Assembly (NCBI GenBank): GCA_030431375.1
Contig: JAUIIY010000004.1
Location: forward strand, 47,608 to 111,607
From: Alphaproteobacteria bacterium
Lineage (GTDB): Bacteria; Pseudomonadota; Alphaproteobacteria; Rickettsiales; JABSSG01
Length of the DNA stretch: 64,000 nt
Reading direction: 5' to 3'
Every line of letters starts with the position of its first letter. Position 1 is the first letter of the stretch. A model generated the notes under the pieces. It did not search any database. It was not told the DNA's origin and saw only the letters and a list, made by a program, of their open reading frames with translations. The translations under genes were made by a program, and so were the position numbers. Shown piece after piece: positions 9,094 to 18,300 of the stretch.

Positions 9094-11300
9094 AGAGAAT
9101 TTTTTTTGGGCAAGAGAATTTTTATTGATATAACATTTTTATCTGAGTGGAAATGTATTCTTCCGCTATGTAAATCAATAATAGTTTGCAGAACAGATAG
9201 CCCACTATTAATAGAAGGTTTTAAAGTCATAGCTGATATGTTCTCCATAAATTTATCTTTCACTATTTTTACTATCTCATAATCTTTCAAATATATATTT
9301 TCTAACGAAATTTCAACATATGACTTGCTCTCAGTGTATTCGATATCTACACCTTTCTCAAGGTCAGAAAATTCTGTTACAAACTGAATGAATTTTTTTA
9401 TAGCATGAACTAATCTATCTTTGTCACAAAAAACTTCTACTTTTGCAAAATTATCAACCAATTTATAGCGCCCTTTAAAATCAACTAACGATTCATGCAA
9501 CATAGTTTTACAGTCATTTTGCTTCTTATTTAAAGATATGTGTCCGGCTTCAATAGAAGCTAAATCGATAATGTCGTTAATTATATCAAGTAAAGTATCT
9601 GACGATTCTGTTATAGCTCTCATATAGTTTTTTTGTTTCTCATTCAACTCACCTGCATATTGGTAAGATAAAATCTCGGCATATCCTTTAATAGAAGTTA
9701 GCGGCGATCGCAACTCATATGAAACATTATTAAGGAAATCAGTTTTTAGCTTATCGACCTTCTCAAGAGCAATATTTTTTTCTGTCATACTTCTTTCAAA
9801 CAAGGTCGCCTCGGTGATATCTTTTGTATTAAGTAATGTCGCTCCATCGGGTAATGACATCATCTTCATACTAAAAATTTTTCTATCTTTTGTTTCCAAA
9901 TTCAATTCACTACTTTTTTGATGATTAAAGCATTTGAAAAAATTATCTTCAAATTTTTGATATATATTATCTTCAATTTTTGACTTAACGTACTCAAAAA
10001 AATCCTTGAAATGAAAGTTTTTAGCAAGCTTTCTTAGTCCCCACATTTTCTTTATTTGAGGATTTAAAATTGCCACTTTTCCGTTCTCAGAAAAAACTAT
10101 TACTCCATCACTTAAACTATTTATTGTTTTTTGCTGAACTGCGCTTTGTGTCTGATAAGAGCTTTTGAAATGATATTTATCCGTCATATCTTCATAACAA
10201 AAAATCAGCCCACCAAATGCGTGTTGCACAATTACTACCCTGATTACCCTTCCATCCGGAAGAAACAAGAAGTCACTATGCGGCATTAACAACTCCTGAA
10301 AGAACGATATTCTCTCTGCTTTGAAAGACTTATAATTAATATCTTCTGGAAATATTCTTCTTGACTTTAATTCATCTAAAATTTCTTCGTATGTCATGCC
10401 TTTGGAAATGCTATCAGCATCTAAGTCCCACATTTTTAAAAATGATGGGTTATAAAATTTTAAATTCCTATCCGCATCATATATAGCAAAGGCATTTGAC
10501 GAAACTTCAAGCAGCTTGGATAATGATGCCAAATATCTTTTAGACTCATCTTCATATTCTTTTATTTTGCGTTGATCTAGAGCTATATAACATGTTGAAT
10601 TGTCCTCATTATTATATTTCTTGATCGAATAATTACTCGTATTTTCCTCATTATCATCTTCATCGATATATTTACCTGATTGCAAAAAATTATCACATGC
10701 AGAATTTTTATAGGTAATATCATCGTTTTGATTTTTCACCCATATCGGCACATCAATTTTATCTAATGACGATTTTATTAATTGTAGGTCTGATTGTAAT
10801 TTTTTGTTATTTTCCTTAAGCCGATCAACTTTTACTCTGTCCCGTGTTATATCAGCAAAAAAGATAAAAAATGATTTTGCATATCCTTTTTTATCTTTGA
10901 GAACCATATATTGGCAACTCATATATTTCACACCCTGATCATTCGAATCATCTTTTAAATTGATCTTCAGCGCCCAATCAATTTCATACAGCTTTTCACT
11001 TTCATTTTTCTGAGCTTCATCTAGTTTAGAGTAGAAATTCTCTAAATTCTCTTTATTGTCTTCCCTTAGTGCAACCAATAAATTATCAAAACTATTATCT
11101 TTATTCTGAATATTAAGTAATTTTTTTAACTCTGAAGAGATATATTCTTTTTTATTTTGGAGATCTTTAAAATAGAAAAATTTATAATCAATGTCAGCGA
11201 AATCAAAAACTACATCGACGTTATACTGGCAGTTTTTTTTATAGAAGAAATATATAAAAAATACGAAAACAAATAGAAATAGTATAGAAATATAGACCAC
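9090..11300 (-). CDS. divL: DivL-like PAS-domain pseudo-histidine kinase
   Basis: A 736-residue protein with an N-terminal membrane segment (about residues 1-20) and PAS-type regions. One is around FAIYDADRNLKFYNPSFLKMW and another around GVIVFSENGKVAILNPQIKKMWG. A kinase-like core follows. The phosphoacceptor segment reads NVSYELRSPLTSIKGYAEIL, with Tyr528 where kinases have His. This is the hallmark of DivL, which in Caulobacter modulates the CckA-CtrA pathway. The ATP-binding part is eroded: the N-box asparagine is missing in DRLVHAIKKFI. The size matches DivL (about 770), and the tsaE-amgK-murU neighbours resemble other alphaproteobacteria. Translation probably starts at a GTG preceded by GAGG. 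Confidence 0.82.
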   Translation of the reverse strand: MVYISILFLFVFVFFIYFFYKKNCQYNVDVVFDFADIDYKFFYFKDLQNKKEYISSELKKLLNIQNKDNSFDNLLVALREDNKENLENFYSKLDEAQKNESEKLYEIDWALKINLKDDSNDQGVKYMSCQYMVLKDKKGYAKSFFIFFADITRDRVKVDRLKENNKKLQSDLQLIKSSLDKIDVPIWVKNQNDDITYKNSACDNFLQSGKYIDEDDNEENTSNYSIKKYNNEDNSTCYIALDQRKIKEYEDESKRYLASLSKLLEVSSNAFAIYDADRNLKFYNPSFLKMWDLDADSISKGMTYEEILDELKSRRIFPEDINYKSFKAERISFFQELLMPHSDFLFLPDGRVIRVVIVQHAFGGLIFCYEDMTDKYHFKSSYQTQSAVQQKTINSLSDGVIVFSENGKVAILNPQIKKMWGLRKLAKNFHFKDFFEYVKSKIEDNIYQKFEDNFFKCFNHQKSSELNLETKDRKIFSMKMMSLPDGATLLNTKDITEATLFERSMTEKNIALEKVDKLKTDFLNNVSYELRSPLTSIKGYAEILSYQYAGELNEKQKNYMRAITESSDTLLDIINDIIDLASIEAGHISLNKKQNDCKTMLHESLVDFKGRYKLVDNFAKVEVFCDKDRLVHAIKKFIQFVTEFSDLEKGVDIEYTESKSYVEISLENIYLKDYEIVKIVKDKFMENISAMTLKPSINSGLSVLQTIIDLHSGRIHFHSDKNVISIKILLPKKNSL

Positions 11301-11384
11301 CCCTAAAACCTCACGAAATTAATATGGACAATATATCGCTATCTTGTATTATTTTCAAACTATTAAATATTGGAGTTGAAACTA

Positions 11385-12212
11385 ATGAATTCATACCAAA
11401 GTATAATTGAAGAAATATGGGATAGTCGAAATAACCCAGATTATGTTTCATCACACAAATCAAATATTAAAGAAAATATCCTAAAAGTCATTAATCTTCT
11501 AGATAATGGACAACTAAGAATCTGTGAAAAAGAAGGAGAATGGCACGTAAATCAATGGGCCAAAAAGGCAATCTTACTTTTTTTTAGTTTTTTTCAAAAC
11601 AAAGCATATTCCTCCTACGATGAAACCACATGGTATGACAAAATTGATTCCAAATTTGACCGCTGGAGCGACAAAAATTTCATAGAAAATTCTATCAGAG
11701 CTGTTCCTGGAAGCTTTGTTAGAAAAGGCAGTTACATAGGTAAGAATTGCGTCCTAATGCCTTCATTTGTAAATATAGGAGCCTATGTAGGAGAAGGCAC
11801 AATGGTTGATACTTGGGCCACAATCGGAAGTTGTGCTCAAGTTGGGAAAAATTGTCACATTTCAGGAGGCACAGGAATTGGCGGAGTTTTAGAACCATTG
11901 CAAGCAAACCCGGTTATTATAGAAGATAATTGCTTTATAGGAGCTCGTTCAGAAATTGCTGAAGGTGTTATAATAGGAGAAGGTTCAGTAATATCAATGG
12001 GTGTATTTATCGGTCAATCAACAAAAATTTATGACCGAGAAACAAAAAAAATCACCTATGGTGTAGTGCCTCCATATTCGGTAGTAGTACCCGGCACTTT
12101 ACCGTCAGAGAAAGATGGCACCCAGTTATATGCGGCAATTATTGTAAAAAAGGTTAATGAACAAACCAGATCTAAAACCTCCATTAATAATATCTTGCGT
12201 GAGAATGTTTAA
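11385..12212 (+). CDS. dapD: Tetrahydrodipicolinate N-succinyltransferase
   Basis: A 275-residue DapD, transferring succinyl from succinyl-CoA to tetrahydrodipicolinate in the succinylase route to meso-diaminopimelate and lysine. The left-handed beta-helix repeats run from about residue 105 to 210 ([20 protein letters not shown], then [17 protein letters not shown] and [14 protein letters not shown]). The ATG at 11385 is chosen because GGAG at 11372-11375 lies nine bases upstream; a TTG at 11370 would extend the protein by five residues. It overlaps dapE by 8 bp, placing two consecutive-pathway enzymes in one unit. Confidence 0.96.
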   Translation: MNSYQSIIEEIWDSRNNPDYVSSHKSNIKENILKVINLLDNGQLRICEKEGEWHVNQWAKKAILLFFSFFQNKAYSSYDETTWYDKIDSKFDRWSDKNFIENSIRAVPGSFVRKGSYIGKNCVLMPSFVNIGAYVGEGTMVDTWATIGSCAQVGKNCHISGGTGIGGVLEPLQANPVIIEDNCFIGARSEIAEGVIIGEGSVISMGVFIGQSTKIYDRETKKITYGVVPPYSVVVPGTLPSEKDGTQLYAAIIVKKVNEQTRSKTSINNILRENV

Positions 12213-13365
12213 CCAAGAACAAATAGCATTTTTGGATAAGCTCATAAGATGTAAATCAGTTACTCCAGAGAATGATAACGCCATTGAAACAATCATTGAA
12301 TATCTAGGAAATGACTTTAGCTATCAAAAACTCGTTTTTTCTGATCATGAAGAGGCAGTGCATAATTTATATGTAGAAATTGGCAGCGGAGCAAAAAATT
12401 TATGCTTCGCTGGACATTCTGATGTAGTCACTGAAGGAAAAATCTCTGACTGGACCCATCACCCATTTCAACTAACCATAGAAGCAGACAAAGCTTATGG
12501 AAGAGGGTTAGTTGACATGAAAGGAGCGATTTTTAGTTTTATAGTTGCGTTAAAGGAATTTTTATCTGAGAACCGCTCTCCAAAAACCTATAAAATTTCT
12601 CTGCTAATTAGTGGAAATGAAGAGGGTAACCCCAAAAATGGCATGGTAAAACTGATACCATGGCTAAAACAAAATAAAATAAAAATTGATGATTGTATAA
12701 TAGGGGAACCAACATCAGAACGTGAGGTCGGTGACACCGTAAAAATAGGACGAAGAGGAAGCATTACTTTTGATCTGCATATAGTTGGAAAACAAGGGCA
12801 CGTAGCCTACCCCCACAAGGCGTTAAATCCAATTACCATATTGGTAAATATCTTGAAGGCTTTAAAATCAATTGAGATTGATCAAGGAAACGAATATTTC
12901 CCTCCCTCAAATCTTGAAATCACAAATATTCATGTGAATAATTCAACCTCCAACGTCATTCCTCAAGATGCAAAAGCTACTTTCAATATTAGATTTAACG
13001 ATGAGCAAAACGAAAGTAAGCTAGTAGATTTAGTCGTAAAAACAATAAAAAAATATACTGATTCATATAATTTGACCCATATTTGTAGCGCCGAGTCATT
13101 TATTCAGAAGAAAAATGATATATCAGAATTGGCACTAAAAGCTATTAAACAGAATTTCCCTACATTGCAGGCAAATCTGTCAACTAGCGGAGGAACATCT
13201 GATGCGCGCTTCCTAAAGGATATAACTAACATTGTAGAACTAGGGTTACTAAATAAAACAGCACATCAAGTAAATGAATTCTCTCACTTAACTGATTTAT
13301 ATAAATTGAGTAAAATATACAAAACTATTATTGATCAATATTTTGCTCATGGAATGGAAAGATAA
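12205..13365 (+). CDS. dapE: Succinyl-diaminopimelate desuccinylase
   Basis: An M20-family di-zinc amidohydrolase of 386 residues that releases L,L-diaminopimelate from its N-succinyl form. Metal and catalytic segments are readable: FAGHSDVV (His ligand), [10 protein letters not shown] (bridging Asp), SGNEEGN (catalytic Glu region), GEPTSE and the C-terminal [12 protein letters not shown]. The internal ATG at 12205 gives the usual family length and overlaps the dapD stop by 8 bp; the longer frame from 12157 would add 16 residues lying inside dapD and is unlikely. It runs directly into recO. Confidence 0.95.
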   Translation: MFNQEQIAFLDKLIRCKSVTPENDNAIETIIEYLGNDFSYQKLVFSDHEEAVHNLYVEIGSGAKNLCFAGHSDVVTEGKISDWTHHPFQLTIEADKAYGRGLVDMKGAIFSFIVALKEFLSENRSPKTYKISLLISGNEEGNPKNGMVKLIPWLKQNKIKIDDCIIGEPTSEREVGDTVKIGRRGSITFDLHIVGKQGHVAYPHKALNPITILVNILKALKSIEIDQGNEYFPPSNLEITNIHVNNSTSNVIPQDAKATFNIRFNDEQNESKLVDLVVKTIKKYTDSYNLTHICSAESFIQKKNDISELALKAIKQNFPTLQANLSTSGGTSDARFLKDITNIVELGLLNKTAHQVNEFSHLTDLYKLSKIYKTIIDQYFAHGMER

Positions 13366-14056
13366 GGCGATTTTAATTGGGACAAATAATTTCAGAGATA
13401 GTAGCTCTATAGCTACTTTATTCACAGAAAATCATGGTGTTAAAAATTCTGTAGTAAGGCGCACTAAATCAAACAACCATATTCTCAATAATTGTAACAT
13501 TCTAGAAATTGAGTGGAAAGGGAGACTCGAAGAGCATATGGGCAATATCACAATATTAAATAGCCAAAATCTTTATTCCCTAATTTATAACGACAAAGCT
13601 AAGCTATATTTGGCTCTAAGCATGTGTGACTTGCTACGGACATCTTTGCAGGAGAATGAGAAACACCAACTTTTATTTAGCTCATGCTTACATTTTCTAG
13701 GCAACATTAACCACCCAAATTATCTATATTTCTATATTTGCTTTGAAAAAGATTTCCTTCACACTATGGGCTACGGCCTAGATTTAGAAGAGTGTGGGGC
13801 AACTCATACCAAAGAGTCTTTGAAATATATCTCTCCCAAAACTGGACGTGCTATCTGTGAGAAAGCTGGTGAAGAATACAAAAATAAATTGTTTCGATTA
13901 CCACAGTCGCTGAAAGTTTATTGTGAGAATTTTGAAGATCAAGTTTATAGTATTAATATTTTAGGATATTTTATTACTAAACACCTGTATAATGGCGACA
14001 ATAACTTGCTGCCATTTTATAGAAAACAGTTAAAATTAATGCTAGATTCAAAGTAA
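13349..14056 (+). CDS. recO: DNA repair protein RecO
   Basis: A 235-residue RecO, which loads RecA with RecR at gaps. The N-terminal OB fold begins [12 protein letters not shown], and the middle contains LDLEECGATHTKESLKYISPKTGR, the counterpart of the RecO SPKSGRA block. The zinc-type cysteines seen in some RecO proteins are only partly present. The ATG at 13349 is preferred over a TTG six codons upstream because it starts exactly at the conserved N terminus. It overlaps dapE by 17 bp. Confidence 0.88.
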   Translation: MEWKDKAILIGTNNFRDSSSIATLFTENHGVKNSVVRRTKSNNHILNNCNILEIEWKGRLEEHMGNITILNSQNLYSLIYNDKAKLYLALSMCDLLRTSLQENEKHQLLFSSCLHFLGNINHPNYLYFYICFEKDFLHTMGYGLDLEECGATHTKESLKYISPKTGRAICEKAGEEYKNKLFRLPQSLKVYCENFEDQVYSINILGYFITKHLYNGDNNLLPFYRKQLKLMLDSK

Positions 14057-14060
14057 AGAT

Positions 14061-14687
14061 ATGTTTGTTAAATGTACTAAATGTAATACTCATTATCAGT
14101 TAAATGAAGATTTATTAAAACCTGAAGGGAAAAAAGTTAAATGCACTAAGTGCAAAAATGTTTGGTTCCAAAAATATATTAAAAATGACCATGTTTTAAA
14201 ACCTATCCCAGCACATTCTTCACTACCCACCATTGTAGAACATTACACACCAATATGGTTGAAATTAATACCAACATTATTCTTATGTTTGATTGTCATA
14301 ACGGGCACGTTTTTCTTTCAGAACCAAATAACCAGAATATACCCAGAAGCAAAAACCTTTTATAATTTGTTAGGATTTTCCAATACAAATAATTTACGTT
14401 TGGAAGAAGTTTCCATGAAATATCACGACCAGGACGTAGATATTGACGGCTTTGTAAAAAACGAATCTGTATATAAATCATACTCACCTCAAATTATCAT
14501 TTCTTTTTCTGATCAAAATGGAAAGACAATATTATCTGAAATTTTAGGAGAGCAAAAAACAGTCATTAATGCTGGGGAACGCAAGGCATTTCACAAAAAA
14601 CTGTCTCACATACCAGAAAACTCACATTTTTTATCTGTAAAAATTGCCGATAAATTAGACATTTTTTCAGTGAAATCGAAGCTTTGA
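14061..14687 (+). CDS. Zinc-ribbon (MJ0042-type) single-pass membrane protein
   Basis: A 208-residue protein. Residues 1-40 form a zinc ribbon with two CxxC pairs (CTKCNTHYQL and CTKCKNVWF), a membrane segment follows at about 75-97, and the rest is a beta-rich DUF3426-like domain with EVSMKYHDQDVDIDGFVKN. This layout is common in alphaproteobacteria, often near cell-division genes, but its function is not established. It starts 4 bp after recO and ends 2 bp before the convergent rodZ-like gene. Confidence 0.7.
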   Translation: MFVKCTKCNTHYQLNEDLLKPEGKKVKCTKCKNVWFQKYIKNDHVLKPIPAHSSLPTIVEHYTPIWLKLIPTLFLCLIVITGTFFFQNQITRIYPEAKTFYNLLGFSNTNNLRLEEVSMKYHDQDVDIDGFVKNESVYKSYSPQIIISFSDQNGKTILSEILGEQKTVINAGERKAFHKKLSHIPENSHFLSVKIADKLDIFSVKSKL

Positions 14688-14689
14688 TA

Positions 14690-15388
14690 TTATTTAAATT
14701 CAATATCAAGAGATTTTGACGTATTCGTAAATATTTTTAGACTGTCTTGCTTGTTAACTTGAAACTCAAATATCTCATTTTGTTCAAGTTTTTTTCTAGC
14801 AATTAACTCATCCGCTTTATCAAAAACTGATAATTCTGTTGGCTTTGTCGCTTTGAAAATAATGATTTTAACATCTTCCAGATTGTTAAGCTGTGTCTGG
14901 TAAGAATTAGCGACGGTAATATTTGGCTGTTTTTTTACAACTTCCTCTTCCTCAACAACTATCTCGCTAATAACATCCTTGGTAGAGTAATTCTCTACTT
15001 TTTTTAGAGGTGAAGACGTATAATTGTAGCTTTTAAAGAAAAATAACATTCCAATCGTTATCACAATAAAAGCAATAGATATAGTAACCACTGTAAGAGA
15101 CGGGGAAGTGTTATTCTGCAAATTAATATTTTTACTATCCTCCAATAAATCAATCTCTAGATTGATATTATTTTTTTTGACCGTATCAAGATATTGTCTG
15201 CAATCGACACCTAAAAAAGCGCTATAATTCTTCACATAGCCAATCATATAAATATCAGATCTCTGAAAATTACCCGACTCAATTAATTCGAGGTAATTTT
15301 GACGCACCCTGATTTTTTCAGCCACATAGTCGATAGTTAGTTTTTTCTCTAACCTCCGCTTTTTAAGTACTTCACCTAGCTCTTTCAT
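14690..15388 (-). CDS. rodZ: RodZ-like helix-turn-helix membrane protein
   Basis: A 232-residue protein: an N-terminal XRE-type helix-turn-helix (residues 5-65; GEVLKKRRLEKKLTIDYVAE and later YMIGYVKNYSAFLGVD), a membrane segment at about 103-124, and a C-terminal domain resembling DUF4115 (FKATKPTELSVFDKADEL). This is the RodZ architecture, which links MreB to the wall-elongation machinery. The periplasmic linker is short and Glu/Val-rich. It lies 7 bp downstream of gdhB in the same direction and may be read through from it. Confidence 0.8.
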   Translation of the reverse strand: MKELGEVLKKRRLEKKLTIDYVAEKIRVRQNYLELIESGNFQRSDIYMIGYVKNYSAFLGVDCRQYLDTVKKNNINLEIDLLEDSKNINLQNNTSPSLTVVTISIAFIVITIGMLFFFKSYNYTSSPLKKVENYSTKDVISEIVVEEEEVVKKQPNITVANSYQTQLNNLEDVKIIIFKATKPTELSVFDKADELIARKKLEQNEIFEFQVNKQDSLKIFTNTSKSLDIEFK

Positions 15389-15395
15389 ATATTAT

Positions 15396-18300
15396 TTAAC
15401 TAACTAAAACTTCACCTTTCTTTATAGATACGACTAGCTGAGAATAATCAATTTCTTCTAATGATCTAATCGAATCTATGAATTTATTATAAACATTTAT
15501 TTTACTTTTATTCAAGTCACACCATTTATCTAACATATTATTTGTTGGTACTTTTTTCATTGTGTTGATAATAATGGTCGTTAATGTTCTTTTTTGATCA
15601 TATATATCATCTTTAATTGTTTTAGTAAGCATCCTCTTCCAGTAACCATCAGTTTGCAAGGCTGAGGCCTTATTGATAAGCCAATCATAGTAAAATTTCT
15701 GACCAACTGAGAAATAAACTTCAACTGCATCGCTAACAGAAACATTTGCTTGAATTGAAACATTCGCAATATCCATAGCAGAATATAGATCCTCTAATAT
15801 TGCTAATTTCCTTGCGAAATCTTCGGATAAACCCTTTTCTTTATATGCTTCTGTAGCCTTATTGAATTTTTTTGCTTTAAATTTTTCGATAAAAATATGA
15901 ATATTATCGATCAGATAACCGACCTTTTCAGAATAAATACTTATAGTTTCCTCTACATCAAGAGGTTGCTCGATATTTCTGAGGAACCAATAGATAGAGG
16001 TCTGCATAAATAATCTTATTTTATAATATATTTCTAATCTTAAACTATATTTGGAGATTAGTTTGGTTTCTCTCCACAACTCTTCTAATTTAAAGATTTC
16101 CCAAACTATATGATATGATCTTACAATATCGCACCCTTGCAGCCCTGAATAGCCTTGCGCATCATGGAAAAAATATGATCCTATATGGTTCACTATATGA
16201 TTTGAAACACCAGTAATGATGATTTCTTTACGCAATTTATGATTTAGAATTTCATCCATGAAATCATCTTGCATTTTAGATGGAAAGTAATTAACCAGAT
16301 ATTTTTTAAAATATTCATCTTCGGCAAGCTTGGAATTTATCAAATTTTTATATATTGATAATTTACTATATGCTAAAAGGACCGATATTTCGGGCCTTGT
16401 AAAACCTAGCTTCTCATGTCCTCTCCTTGCAATTTCGAGTGAGTTTGGTAAAAACTCTAATTCAGGATTCAAGTTAATGCTTTCTTTCAGCTGATCAATC
16501 AATTTTGTTTTAATTTCAAAAAGATTTATACTAGCCGAATGCGATATAGAGATAGCAGTATTTTGGAGCAAATTATCTTTCAGCACTAAGTCGGCAACTT
16601 CAGACTGCATCTGATCAAGAATCTTATTTCTTTCTACAATATCTATTTTGCCTTTTTCAATAGCATCACCAAATGCAATTTTTATATTCACTTCGTGGTC
16701 TGAACAATCCACCCCAGCAGAATTATCAATAAAATCAGTATTAATAATCCCACCATTAAGAGCATATTCAACCCTTCCTAGCTGTGTAAAGCCTAGATTT
16801 CCTCCTTCTCCTACTACTTTACACTTTAGATCATGACCATTCACCCTCAAATTGTCATTTGGTTTATCTCCAACATTTTCATGCGACTCTTTCGAAGATT
16901 TGACATATGTCCCAATACCACCATTCCATAATAAATCAACAGATGCGCATAGAATTTTCTTAATTAAGTGATCAGGTTCAATTTTTGCTTCAGAAATGCT
17001 GAATAAGTCCGCCATCTCCGGCGTAACATCAATATATTTGGCCTTACGGCTAAATACCCCTCCTCCTGGACTAATTAGGTCCTTATTATAATCCTCCCAA
17101 CTCGATCTAGGCAGATCAAACAGACGTTTTCTCTCTTTATAAGAGCTAGCTGCACAAGGATTGGGATCAACAAAAATATGCATATGGTTGAAAGCTGCAT
17201 GTAACCTTATATGCTTTGAACAGAGCATACCATTACCAAAGACATCTCCGGACATATCTCCTATTCCTACTACCGTAAAATCATCTTGATCTACATCTAG
17301 ATTTAGACTTTTAAGATTCTCAGAAACTGAGACCCAAGCACCTTTTGCCGTAATACCCATTTTTTTGTGATCGTAGCCTGCTGACCCACCTGAAGCAAAC
17401 GCATCGCCTAACCAAAAATTGTAGTTCTGTGATATCTCGTTCGCTGTATCTGAAAATGTAGCCGTTCCTTTATCTGCAGCTACTACCAGATATGGATCAT
17501 CTTCATCATAGCAAATAACATCTTGTGGTTTAACAATCTCGTTATTAACGATATTGTCTGTTATATCCAGTAAACCCGATAAGAAGACTTTATATGCTTT
17601 TATGCCAGCTGCAAAAATTTCATCTCTAGAATGATATTCATCCATATTCTTAAGCACAAATCCGCCTTTTGAGCCATCGGGAACAATTACAGCGTTCTTT
17701 GTCATTTGCGCTTTCATTAGTCCTAGAACCTCATTCCTATAATCTTCTGGATGATCTGACCATCTCAATCCACCGCGTGAAACTTTTCCTCCACGCAAAT
17801 GTATCCCTTCCATTACAGAAGAAAATACAAAAATTTCTTTGAAAGGTATAGGTAGTGGTATATCTATGATTTTTTGTGAATCAAACTTAAAAGATATATA
17901 ATTTTTAAACTCACCATGAGTATCTTTTTGGAAAAAATTCGTTCTTACAGTATGATCAATAACATCAATAAGTTTTTTAAACACTTTGTCTTCAATGTTA
18001 TCTAGTACTTTCTCTAACTCTGCTTGAACTTCATGTCTAACCAATTCAATTTTCTTCTGGCCGTTCTTTTTCTCAAATTTACTGTAGAAATATGCAACTA
18101 TTTTTCTAGTCAGAATAGGATGCTTGACTAAGGTGTTTTTTATAAATTCCTGACTATGTGGTGTTTTGATTTGCAACAAATATTTACAATATGCATTTAG
18201 TAAATATACCTGACGCCAGTTTAGGTTAGCATTAAGTATCAAATTATTGATCAGGTCATTCTTCAAAACTCCCTGATACACTCTAGCAATTGCGTCCTCA

